11,240 nt of DNA from CAYGHG01 sp964349515 (lineage in GTDB: Bacteria; Oederibacteriota; PGYV01; CAYGHG01), in assembly GCA_964349515.1 (NCBI GenBank), contig CAYGHG010000088.1, positions 1-11,240 of the forward strand, in the 5' to 3' direction. Position 1 is the first letter of the stretch, and the number at the start of each line of letters is the position of its first letter. The notes beneath the pieces are model-generated. The model did no database searches. It saw nothing but the letters and a program-made list of their open reading frames with translations, and had not been told where the DNA came from. Positions 1 to 8,450 of the stretch are shown here, piece after piece. The position numbers and the translations under genes were made by a program.

Positions 1-28
1 ATGCTTGTACCGTGTGGTAAAACCATTC

Positions 29-766
29 TTATTTGACTTCGTAATATTCGGCGATTTTTTTAAATGTATCAGCTATGTCGGAAAATTTCAGAATAACTCT
101 TTCATCTATATAAGTATCCCCCCTGTTTATCATAACCAATTTTCCTTTATTCCTCTCGGCATAAACAGGTATCATGGATGCAGGCGCGACAGAAAGCGAA
201 GTCCCCACTATCAGCATCAGTTCAGAGCGTGACGCGCTGAAAACCGACATTTTCATCTCTTCTTCCGGCAGCATCTCACCGTAAAAAACCACATCAGGTT
301 TTATCACACCGCTGCAATGACATGCCACCACTTTTTCGGTATTTAATTTTGACAGGAAGGCATCGTGCCCGTATTCTTTTCCGCACCTCAAACAGTGGCT
401 TTTAAAAATAGTGCCGTGCAGCGCATAGACTTTTTTCGAGCCCGCTTTTTCGTGCAGCCCGTCAATATTTTGGGTGATCACTGATTTGATTTTACCTTCG
501 GATTCGAGGTAAGCGAGCACCCTGTGAGCTATGCTCGGCTCATAATCATGCTTTAGTATTTCCCGCAGAAAATCAAAAAAAAGCCCCGGGTGTTCGTTGA
601 AGTAACCGATATCAAATACCTTGTCCTGGGGATATTGCTCCCATATGGGATTGTACGCCCCGCGAAAATCAGCAATGCCCGACAGCGTGGAAATTCCCGC
701 GCCGGTCAGCACAGTGGTATATTTTGACCCCTCAATCATACTGATAAGCTGTTTTATTTTATCCAT
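29..766 (-). CDS. cobB: Sir2-family NAD-dependent protein deacylase
   Basis: Sirtuin that removes acetyl or other acyl groups from protein lysines, using NAD+ and releasing nicotinamide and O-acyl-ADP-ribose. The 245 residues match a minimal bacterial sirtuin and align well by eye with the Thermotoga Sir2 (for example FDIGYFNEHP and VITQNIDGLHEKAGSKKV). NAD-binding motifs are TGAGIST (21-27), ADFRG (32-36), QNID (99-102) and GTSLSVAPA (188-196). The catalytic His117 lies in ALHGT. A structural zinc site is formed by Cys125/Cys128 and Cys149/Cys151, followed by KPDVVFYGE. Two deviations are noted: the usual IPDFR is IADFR, and the second zinc pair is CxC rather than CxxC. The ATG lies 18 bases after tamB, with an AGGGG nine bases upstream. 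The symbol is generic; deacetylase versus longer-chain deacylase specificity is undecided, and no target is encoded nearby. Confidence 0.94.
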   Translation of the reverse strand: MDKIKQLISMIEGSKYTTVLTGAGISTLSGIADFRGAYNPIWEQYPQDKVFDIGYFNEHPGLFFDFLREILKHDYEPSIAHRVLAYLESEGKIKSVITQNIDGLHEKAGSKKVYALHGTIFKSHCLRCGKEYGHDAFLSKLNTEKVVACHCSGVIKPDVVFYGEMLPEEEMKMSVFSASRSELMLIVGTSLSVAPASMIPVYAERNKGKLVMINRGDTYIDERVILKFSDIADTFKKIAEYYEVK

Positions 767-784
767 CCAAACCCGCCCCTTTTT

Positions 785-3700
785 TTACTGGTCTTTCCTT
801 TTCCAGCTTTCAAACTGCCATCTGGTTTCATAACCGATAAAACCCTCATACTGTGCGCCAAGATAAGGGTCTCTCGCGGTCCAGTCAAGTATGAGTTTGT
901 TGGAAGGGTCAAGCATATACTCAAACCCGAGCGTCTGCTCAAGCCCGAATCCCTGCAGCATGGTAGGATCGTCCATCAGCCTTAAATTATACCTTGTATA
1001 AAAACTGTCTGTCCAGTATTTGCCCAGCCCGAGCTCGACTTTTGCCTTTGCAGAAGGCGTCCCCGCCTCGGGTGTTGCCTGCTCGACAGGCACTATGTCG
1101 CTGACTTTTAAGTCAAGCACGTCAAAAGGTGTGAATCTTATCAGCTCTTCGGTCCTTCCCTTTATCCAGGAATTAGCCAGCGCATCAGCCATTTTAAGTG
1201 CGTCATTAGCTCCTATCGCGCTCTCGGTATCTTTGCCGAAAGTAAGTATGAAAAGCAGCCTGTTTCTTTCAAGCGCCACAGGCTGGGATGCGAGGTCCAC
1301 GTTCAGGTTTCCGAACCTGCCCCACGCCCTCATGTTTATTTCAAGATCCGTGGTTGTCTGCCCGCTAATCTGCGAGCCTCCTCCTGGCAGGTCTATGGCT
1401 ACGCCGCTTCCCCTGTTTAACTCAATCCTGCGAATCGTAGTCTTTGCCTGAACGTCAAGAACAGGCCTTTTTTCCCCGTCAAAGAAAACTTTTGACTCTT
1501 TCATTTCGTCTATTCTGAATTCTGCGTTCAAATATTTAATGGTGCCCCTTGACAAAAATATATTGCCCGAGAGCCTCATGTTGTCGCCCCTGCCCTTTAC
1601 CTGCAGCGGCGTATTGGAGGTTTTTGCATACGCCTGCGCGTAGTTATTCAGTATGTCATTATAGTAATAAACGTTTTCGCCTATCAGCACATTCAAGTCC
1701 CAGTTTATCTGCTTGGCGTAGTTGTCGCTCACCTCGGTTTCTTCGCCCTCTTTTGTCTTCATCTTTACGGGAAATCTGAAGCGCATATCAGATGCTTTTA
1801 TAGTGCCCGAAATAAGGGGGGACGTGAGCAGCCCTGTCATTGAAATGTCAAGCTCCGCATTTCCGTCTATGTATTCCATATAGTCGGTGTCGGAGAGCCT
1901 TGCCTTATCGCCTATGCTTGTGATTTTCCAGTTGACCTCGTGGGGTTTCATCCACTTCATAACACCCCCGCGTTTTGTTTCGTCCAGGTTTGCAATCTTA
2001 ATTGTGCCGCGCTGTGTGTCGCCCCTCAGCTCATATATGTCCATTATGTTGTCGCGTATAAGTATGTTGGCGTAAATATTATTCAGGCTGCTAATGAGGT
2101 ATTTGAGCCTTGCCCGGCCGTTTGTCACCTGCAGTTTGCCGTTGACGTTCGGGAATTCTTTTGTTCCCGTTATGTTAAGTTCCATATCCAGGGGGCCGGA
2201 AGCGTCGTCCACAAACCCGAGTATTTTAAGTGCATACAAGTCACCCTCTTTCATTGATACCTTTATATCCATCGGCACACCGGTCATTTTTTCCGCCGCC
2301 TCAGGAGTCTGCGGAACAGGAACCCTGCCGTTGGCCGTAATTTCGTATTTACCCTGTTTTAATATTGTCATCGGCCCGAAAGGCGATAAATCCACCCAGT
2401 GGTCCTTCAGTGTGAGCAGCCCGCTGAATACATCATACTCCAGCCCGTCCACCATGCCGTTTTTTACGGAGACGTTTATGGTAAAATCAGGCCCTTTTTT
2501 GAGTGTCCCGGAAAGTTTGACGGAACCCGAGAGTTTACCCTCCCATTTATGGCCCCAGCCAAGAATGTCATTTACCATCTGCGGGTCTATCCCAAACCCG
2601 TTGAACATAAGGTCAGAATCCCCTGTTTCCGTGCGCAGGGTGCCTTTTGCGTTTAACTGCATTGATTCAGACTCATTCGTAATGTTTAAATATTCAAAAG
2701 TAACCCGGTCCTTGTCAGATATAACAGAAGCCATAACCGACGTGCCTTTAAGTACGGACTTTACAGAAAACCTGCCGTCGCGCAGTTCTGTTTTCATCAC
2801 AAACGGCCTGAACGTGTGGTTGTTATACCCAAAGGCATCGGAAGAAACAGAACCGTCTATTATGAGTCTGCCGAAGCTATTAATCCTTCCGGTGAAACTA
2901 AGAGGCCCGTTGTACCTTGTCCCCTGCCACATAAAATCTTTTGCAAGCGCTTTTACAGAGGCATAGTATTCCTTGTCCTTTTTAAAATCCACCTTTGTAT
3001 CCTCAATCTTAAGAAAGCTCCCCCTGTAATTTAATGCAGCACCGGGTATCAAAAGGCTGTTATCTTTAAGCGAGTATGAAGCGGAGATGTCGTCATAAGG
3101 CAGGCCAAAAACCCTGCCGGATGTCATTTGCATTTTGCCCTCGCTTGATAATCCGGAAAGCCTGCCCTTGAGGTCGCCATCGCCCGTCACGGTCCCTGCA
3201 TCTTTGAATTTGTCGTCAAAGACCGACACAAGGCTGTTTAGGTCTGCGCTCTGAAGCCTGTATTTTATATTTACTCTGTCAGGCTCATAAGTGAGCCCCT
3301 TCTTTTTTACAGCAGCCGTACCCTCAAGGCCTATTATTCCCTTTCCCTGCGACAAGCTTGCAATAACCGAGGCATTGCTTATCGGGCCTTTCACTTCCAC
3401 CCTGCCGCTTACCGCCGCATCGGGCTTTAACCCGCCCGACCGCATGTCAAGCAGAAGATACCACGGGTAAAAATCCGCATTTTTTAACACTAAGGACCCG
3501 TACACATCGGGGGTTCCGCTCCCGGTAAATCCTGCATCCAGGCTGTATTCTTCGCCCCACTTGAGTTTAAACTCATTCAGCTCGCCTGCGCCCGCACTAA
3601 ATGAGAGGTCAAGCGGGGGAAGTTCCCTGCTGTTGAATTTCACGGAGGTAAAAGAAGAACTGTTTTCTATGTATATTTTTTTCCCGCGTATGGCTGCTTT

Positions 3701-6004
3701 TAGCGACTGCGAGACGCGGGCGCTTGCTTTCAATTTTTTATTTACCCTGAAGTTCTTGATCTCTCCCACGGACACGGCCTTCAGTTCGTCATCTTTTATT
3801 TCCGCCGAACCGTTCAGGTTCAAACCCCCTTCTTTTTGCGATATTTCCATCCTTTTAAATTCAAAAGAATTGTTCTCGCCGGCAATATCAATATTTATCG
3901 CCCTGAAGTCGCCCTTTGAATACGCCGAGTCAAGCCTCACCCTTCCGCCATATCCGGTATCTTTTTTGCTTATGTTGATTTCGCCGTTGATAAGAGAATC
4001 TTCAAATATCTTTGCGCCGAACAATTCCGAAAGCTGGCCGCCCTCAAGGGCATTTACGTCAACAGAAGCGTTAAAAACCCTGTTCTTAACCGATATCAGC
4101 GCCTGCCCCTTAAGGTTGTCGTTGTAAACCGCTTTTTTAATATTAACAGAACCGTTGCTTATTTCGGCTTCCGCCTGAAAATTATTCCTCCTGCCGCGTA
4201 TCATTACCGCATCGGATTTTGCGCTTATATTGAGCTGCGGCGATTTTGACGTACCCCTGACTGCAGCTTTGCCTTCCAAAAGAGCGTCAACAGCCTTGCC
4301 CTCCAAAAACTGAGTTTTTAGTTTGGAGATTGTAATTCCGTGCAGGATAAAATCAAATGCCAAAGCGCCTTTTTCAGCCGCCCGCCCCGAGCCCGAAACT
4401 ATGACTCCGTCCGCATCCGACAGATTCATTGATTTCAGGGCAAAACCTCCCTTTGTGCCGAACTCAGAACGCAGCTTTATCTTTTCATAACCCGCGTATG
4501 TAAAATCAGCCTCGGCCCGCCCGTTGCCAGCTTCGTGATACGCAGTCATCCTGACCGATTTAAAAGGCTGAAAACCCTGCGCCGGAAGAATCTCTGCAGA
4601 ATCCATCCTGAATCTTACTATAGGCTTCTCCACAGTCCCTTTAAACTCGGCCCTCAAATCAGCTGTGCCCGAAGCCTTGTCGTTTGAATTAAAATCCTTT
4701 GCCCTTGCGTTTCTGATTTCAGCTGTTATATCGAGCTGCCTCTTTTTTCCTTCAATCAGAGCGAAGCCCGATGCATTCAGATTTCCGCCGCTCACCTTTC
4801 CCGAGGCCCTTTCGATCTTGAGTTTGTCCCTTATCAGAACCGCCTCTGCTTCAATCCCGCTTATCGGTGTTTTGCCTATGAAACCCTCATCCCAGAAAAA
4901 AAGAAATTTCGCGTCCTTTCTGTCAGAGTTTCCGGTCATATTCGCCGTAAATCTCGCGCTGCCGCTGAGCAACCCGCCGGTAAATGCCGCAGGATTTGCG
5001 CCCGTAAGCGCAAGCTCGGCCTTATAAGACGGCTTGCCGTCAATATCTCTTATATGGCCGCTTACAGTGCCTTTTCCGCCTGCTATTGAGAATCCGAGGT
5101 CTTTTGCCTCAAACAGCGGCCCGTTAAAAAGCACCCTTCCGTTTGCGCCTGTAAAAGGCGGAAGGCCTTTTACCTCAAAAGCGCAACCCGACAGTGAAGC
5201 GCTTCCTTTCAGGTCAATTTTTGCCATTTCGTACTCACTGCCCGAAGCTGATGCAAAAAGAGTGATTTTACCCGATGAGGTTTTTATATTATCAGGCGTA
5301 ACATAATTTGCTATGAAAACTGCGTCTATGTCCTTTGCCTCCAGCCCCGAAGAAAAGACGCCCTTTACCATGTCGTGCACATGCTCAAACCTTATATTCC
5401 TGCGGGAAGAGTCGCTCGACCTTCCAAAGACAAGGGCTTTTACCTGCTCTGCTTTTGCGGAATAATTTATGTTCCCTTTTATCTCCTCAAGAGCGGCGGA
5501 AAAACCTTTGTCCCTGTCTTCATAAAAAATTCTTCCGTTTTCCACAAATATCCTGCTTACAGGCAGGCCTGCGCCGCCTCCTTCCATATTTATTTTCAGA
5601 CCTTTTACAAATTCTTCCAGATTAAACTTTGAGTTCTCCCTTACCAGCCTCACTTCAGGGGCGTTTATGACAATGCTTGAGAGTGTCTCTTCCATCGCAC
5701 GTTTTCTGAAAATCAGATCAATAAGGTTGAACCTGAATATGAGGCTTTTAATACGGACAAACTCCCCTTTTTCAGGGTCATCGGAGACGGGAATATCTAT
5801 GCCAATAACCGAAACGTTATTGTAAATTCCTATTTCTATTCTGTCTATGCTGACCGTCTTGCCGGTAGCCTTGTTGATTTCAGATACGGCGTAATCCCTG
5901 AATTCATCCGTTACTATGCCGCTCTTTAATATGAAATACACTGCCGCGAAAAGCGCCGTGAAAACAACGCCCAGGACAATGAGTATTTTCCTGCTCTTTT
6001 TCAT
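785..6004 (-). CDS. tamB: TamB-like bridge protein (AsmA/TamB superfamily), C-terminal DUF490 domain
   Basis: Giant envelope protein predicted to be anchored in the inner membrane and to span the periplasm as a hydrophobic beta-groove. Family members (TamB, YhdP, YdbH) carry phospholipids toward the outer membrane, and TamB also assists outer-membrane protein assembly with TamA. It has 1739 residues from the ATG, against about 1260 in E. coli TamB. A short basic N-terminus (MKKSRK) is followed by one hydrophobic anchor (about 7-27), then an AsmA-like start (SEINKATGKTVSIDRIEI). A long beta-rich body carries recurrent units of alternating hydrophobic residues, Gly and Pro. The C-terminal DUF490/TamB domain (about 1380-1735) contains SQPVALERNRLLFILTFGKD and LEQTLGFEYMLDPSNKLILDW near the end. 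No tamA/Omp85 gene is adjacent, so its outer-membrane partner is unknown. It is packed between clpC and sir2. A GTG start three codons upstream (6011-6013) is possible but less likely. Confidence 0.9.
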   Translation of the reverse strand: MKKSRKILIVLGVVFTALFAAVYFILKSGIVTDEFRDYAVSEINKATGKTVSIDRIEIGIYNNVSVIGIDIPVSDDPEKGEFVRIKSLIFRFNLIDLIFRKRAMEETLSSIVINAPEVRLVRENSKFNLEEFVKGLKINMEGGGAGLPVSRIFVENGRIFYEDRDKGFSAALEEIKGNINYSAKAEQVKALVFGRSSDSSRRNIRFEHVHDMVKGVFSSGLEAKDIDAVFIANYVTPDNIKTSSGKITLFASASGSEYEMAKIDLKGSASLSGCAFEVKGLPPFTGANGRVLFNGPLFEAKDLGFSIAGGKGTVSGHIRDIDGKPSYKAELALTGANPAAFTGGLLSGSARFTANMTGNSDRKDAKFLFFWDEGFIGKTPISGIEAEAVLIRDKLKIERASGKVSGGNLNASGFALIEGKKRQLDITAEIRNARAKDFNSNDKASGTADLRAEFKGTVEKPIVRFRMDSAEILPAQGFQPFKSVRMTAYHEAGNGRAEADFTYAGYEKIKLRSEFGTKGGFALKSMNLSDADGVIVSGSGRAAEKGALAFDFILHGITISKLKTQFLEGKAVDALLEGKAAVRGTSKSPQLNISAKSDAVMIRGRRNNFQAEAEISNGSVNIKKAVYNDNLKGQALISVKNRVFNASVDVNALEGGQLSELFGAKIFEDSLINGEINISKKDTGYGGRVRLDSAYSKGDFRAINIDIAGENNSFEFKRMEISQKEGGLNLNGSAEIKDDELKAVSVGEIKNFRVNKKLKASARVSQSLKAAIRGKKIYIENSSSFTSVKFNSRELPPLDLSFSAGAGELNEFKLKWGEEYSLDAGFTGSGTPDVYGSLVLKNADFYPWYLLLDMRSGGLKPDAAVSGRVEVKGPISNASVIASLSQGKGIIGLEGTAAVKKKGLTYEPDRVNIKYRLQSADLNSLVSVFDDKFKDAGTVTGDGDLKGRLSGLSSEGKMQMTSGRVFGLPYDDISASYSLKDNSLLIPGAALNYRGSFLKIEDTKVDFKKDKEYYASVKALAKDFMWQGTRYNGPLSFTGRINSFGRLIIDGSVSSDAFGYNNHTFRPFVMKTELRDGRFSVKSVLKGTSVMASVISDKDRVTFEYLNITNESESMQLNAKGTLRTETGDSDLMFNGFGIDPQMVNDILGWGHKWEGKLSGSVKLSGTLKKGPDFTINVSVKNGMVDGLEYDVFSGLLTLKDHWVDLSPFGPMTILKQGKYEITANGRVPVPQTPEAAEKMTGVPMDIKVSMKEGDLYALKILGFVDDASGPLDMELNITGTKEFPNVNGKLQVTNGRARLKYLISSLNNIYANILIRDNIMDIYELRGDTQRGTIKIANLDETKRGGVMKWMKPHEVNWKITSIGDKARLSDTDYMEYIDGNAELDISMTGLLTSPLISGTIKASDMRFRFPVKMKTKEGEETEVSDNYAKQINWDLNVLIGENVYYYNDILNNYAQAYAKTSNTPLQVKGRGDNMRLSGNIFLSRGTIKYLNAEFRIDEMKESKVFFDGEKRPVLDVQAKTTIRRIELNRGSGVAIDLPGGGSQISGQTTTDLEINMRAWGRFGNLNVDLASQPVALERNRLLFILTFGKDTESAIGANDALKMADALANSWIKGRTEELIRFTPFDVLDLKVSDIVPVEQATPEAGTPSAKAKVELGLGKYWTDSFYTRYNLRLMDDPTMLQGFGLEQTLGFEYMLDPSNKLILDWTARDPYLGAQYEGFIGYETRWQFESWKRKDQ

Positions 6005-6019
6005 AAAAAACACGCCCTA
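6005..6019 (-). promoter_or_regulatory. Ribosome binding site that decides the tamB start
   Basis: Just after the clpC stop TAG (6017-6019), the minus strand reads AGGG (6015-6018), then ten bases, then ATG at 6002-6004. An in-frame GTG three codons earlier (6011-6013) is only one base from AGGG, too close to be served by it. The ATG is therefore preferred, although the Shine-Dalgarno match is modest. Reuse of clpC-terminating ribosomes by coupling is plausible. Confidence 0.55.
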
Positions 6020-8446
6020 CCGGGCAGAGAATGTAAGCTTTTCTTCCTCGCGCCCGACTTTTACGAGGCTGTCGCCTTTTATCTCTCCCGAAAGAATTTT
6101 TTCAGCCATTGGATCTTCTACCAGTTTTTGTATCGCCCTGCGAAGCGGCCTCGCCCCGTATACGGGGTCAAAACCTTTTTCAATCAGCAGGTCCTTTGCA
6201 GGCTCGTCAAGGCTGACCTCAATACGCCTGTCTTTTAGCCTCTTTAAAAGATCGTCGCACATAATGTCCACTATCTTCCGCAGATGCTCTTTTGTAAGCG
6301 GGTGAAAAACTATCAGTTCGTCAATACGGTTGATAAACTCCGGGTTCATCGCGCGCTTGACCTCTTCCATCACTTTTGCCTTCATGATCTCGTATGAAAT
6401 CTCGCCGCTCGCATTTGAAAACCCGAGGTTCTTTGAGCGCTCCACATTGCGCGAGCCGAGGTTGGAGGTTATTATTATCACGGTGTTTTTAAAGTCAACC
6501 ACCCTGCCCACCGAGTCGGTAAGCCTGCCGTTCTCCAGCACCTGAAGCAGTATGTTAAAAACCTCCGGATGCGCTTTTTCAATCTCATCAAAAAGCACCA
6601 CCGAGTAAGGCCTGCGCCTGACTTTTTCGGTCAGCTGGCCGCCTTCATCATGCCCTATATAGCCCGGGGGCGCGCCCACAAGCCTTGAGACTGCGTGCTT
6701 TTCCATATATTCCGACATGTCCACCTTTATAAGCGCTTCCCTGTCTTCAAAAAGTATTTCGGCAAGCGAACGCGCAACCTCTGTTTTTCCGACTCCGGTA
6801 GGGCCGAGAAATACAAAAGAACCTATCGGCCTGTTCGGGTCCGCCATTCCCGAGCGCGTCCTTCTTATTGCACGGGATATGGCCGTTATCGCCTCGTCCT
6901 GCCCGATTATCCGCCTGCTGAATTCCTCTTCCATTTTGAGCAGTTTTTCCGACTCTTTTTCTTCAAGTTTATATACAGGTATCCCCGTCTGTTTTGAAAC
7001 TATGTATGCTATGTCTTCCGGTTTGACAACCGGTGTTTTCTTTACCTTTGTTTTCTCGTGCTTTGCCCGAATCTCGTCCCGCCTTTTTCTAAGCTCGTTT
7101 ATCTTGTCGCGCAAACCCGCGGCTTTTTCAAATTCCTGCGACTTCACGGAGTGCTCCTTATCTTTTGTAACTTTTTCTATCTCCCGGTCAATTTCCTTTA
7201 TTTCTTCGGGAAGCACCGCGTTGAAAAGCCTTGAGCGGGCGCCCGCCTCATCTATGAGGTCTATCGCTTTGTCAGGCAGAAACCTCTCCGAGAGGTATCT
7301 CACAGACAGTTTTACCGCACACTCCACCGCTTCGTCGGAAATTTTTACTTTATGATGGGCTTCGTATTTATCCTTTAAGCCGCTTATAATGTCTATAGTC
7401 TGGTTTACCGTGGGTTCTTTCACAAAAACCGACTGAAATCTGCGCTCCAGCGCGCCGTCTTTTTCGATATGCTTCCTGTACTCATTGAGCGTGGTGGCTC
7501 CAATGCACTGGAACTCGCCGCGCGAGAGCGCGGGCTTGAGCATATTTGATGCGTCTATAGCGCCCTCGGCCGCGCCTGCACCCACGAGAGTATGAAGTTC
7601 GTCTATGAAAAGTATGACCGAATTGCCCGCGTGGCGCACTTCGTTAATTATTGTCTTAAGCCTCTCTTCAAACTCGCCGCGGTATTTTGTCCCTGCGACT
7701 ATAGCCGCAAGGTCAAGAGTTACCACCCGCCTGTTTAAAAGAAGCTCCGGCACGTCACCCTTTAAAATTTTCTGCGCGAGCCCCTCCACTATGGCCGTCT
7801 TGCCCACGCCCGGCTCGCCTATAAGTACGGGGTTGTTTTTTGTGCGCCTGCTTAAAATCTGAATCACGCGCTCTATTTCATCTTCCCTTCCGATTACAGG
7901 GTCCAGCTTTCCGTCCCTTGCCAGCGAGGTAAGATCCCGCCCGAAACTGTCAAGAGTCGGAGTGGCGCTTTTCTGCTGGAAAGACTGAGAATATTTTGGA
8001 GGGGCGCTTGTACCAAGGATATTGATGGTCATGTCCTTTGCTTTGCGGTAAGTAATGGCGCCTTCTATCATAACACGGGCGGCTATGCCTTCCCCCTCTT
8101 TCAGCAGCCCGAGCAGAATGTGTTCTGTACCTATATAATTGTGTCCGAGTATCTGAGATTCTTCAGCCGCCATTTCAAAGACTTTCTTTGCCTGGGTGCC
8201 GAAGGGAATCTCCCCCGCGAGCATGGTCCCTCCCGGGCTTTCAACTATTCTGGACTCTGTTTCCAGTTTCAGTTTCTCAAGATCGGCATTAAGCGACTCA
8301 AGCACAGCCGCGGCAATACCGCCTCCGTCTTTTATTATGCCGAGAAGCAGGTGCTCTGTATTTATATAGTCCTGCCCAAGCCTCTGAGCCTCTTCTTTTG
8401 CAAAAGCAATAACCTTCCTTGCCCTGTCAGTAAACTTGTCGTACAT
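6017..8446 (-). CDS. clpC: ATP-dependent Clp protease ATP-binding subunit ClpC (AAA+ unfoldase)
   Basis: Hexameric Hsp100 unfoldase that threads substrates into ClpP for degradation in the cytoplasm. The 809 residues show the full class I layout. Two Clp_N repeats cover about 6-145 (INTEHLLLG and IGTEHILLG). The first AAA+ module has Walker A GEPGVGKT (210-217), Walker B ILFIDE (278-283) and Arg335/336. A middle segment (about 410-470) carries the UVR-like stretch FEKAAGLRDKINELRKRRDE. The second module has Walker A GPTGVGKT (548-555), Walker B VVLFDE (616-621) and sensor arginines in INRIDE and GARPLRR. An LGF tripeptide at 674-676 sits where ClpP-docking loops lie, and the middle segment is far shorter than the ClpB coiled coil; together these argue for a protease partner rather than a disaggregase. 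clpP, mcsA, mcsB and ctsR are not in the window. The stop lies 12 bases before tamB. Confidence 0.96.
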   Translation of the reverse strand: MYDKFTDRARKVIAFAKEEAQRLGQDYINTEHLLLGIIKDGGGIAAAVLESLNADLEKLKLETESRIVESPGGTMLAGEIPFGTQAKKVFEMAAEESQILGHNYIGTEHILLGLLKEGEGIAARVMIEGAITYRKAKDMTINILGTSAPPKYSQSFQQKSATPTLDSFGRDLTSLARDGKLDPVIGREDEIERVIQILSRRTKNNPVLIGEPGVGKTAIVEGLAQKILKGDVPELLLNRRVVTLDLAAIVAGTKYRGEFEERLKTIINEVRHAGNSVILFIDELHTLVGAGAAEGAIDASNMLKPALSRGEFQCIGATTLNEYRKHIEKDGALERRFQSVFVKEPTVNQTIDIISGLKDKYEAHHKVKISDEAVECAVKLSVRYLSERFLPDKAIDLIDEAGARSRLFNAVLPEEIKEIDREIEKVTKDKEHSVKSQEFEKAAGLRDKINELRKRRDEIRAKHEKTKVKKTPVVKPEDIAYIVSKQTGIPVYKLEEKESEKLLKMEEEFSRRIIGQDEAITAISRAIRRTRSGMADPNRPIGSFVFLGPTGVGKTEVARSLAEILFEDREALIKVDMSEYMEKHAVSRLVGAPPGYIGHDEGGQLTEKVRRRPYSVVLFDEIEKAHPEVFNILLQVLENGRLTDSVGRVVDFKNTVIIITSNLGSRNVERSKNLGFSNASGEISYEIMKAKVMEEVKRAMNPEFINRIDELIVFHPLTKEHLRKIVDIMCDDLLKRLKDRRIEVSLDEPAKDLLIEKGFDPVYGARPLRRAIQKLVEDPMAEKILSGEIKGDSLVKVGREEEKLTFSAR

Positions 8447-8450
8447 AAAA

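Noticed and set aside
1..28. Terminator or another gene start downstream of sir2
   Set aside because: Only 28 bases are visible after the stop codon and they contain no hairpin or coding signal that can be judged.
2094..2966. 290-codon open frame on the plus strand antisense to tamB
   Set aside because: It lies wholly inside the strongly supported tamB frame, has a low-complexity Ser/Pro/Phe-rich composition typical of an antisense shadow, and shows no recognisable domain.
3561..4127. 188-codon plus-strand frame antisense to tamB
   Set aside because: Ser/Phe/Leu-rich shadow frame without a recognisable domain, fully overlapped by tamB.
6011..6013. GTG as the tamB start
   Set aside because: It is only one base from the AGGG ribosome-site candidate, while the ATG three codons later has a ten-base spacing and gives a typical MKKSRK-plus-anchor N-terminus. 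Not fully excluded.
6717..7355. 212-codon plus-strand frame antisense to clpC
   Set aside because: It mirrors conserved clpC codons, is rich in Ser, and resembles no protein family; clpC motifs on the other strand explain the region fully.
6017..8446. ClpB disaggregase instead of ClpC
   Set aside because: The middle segment is far shorter than the ClpB coiled coil, and an LGF tripeptide is present at the ClpP-docking position.
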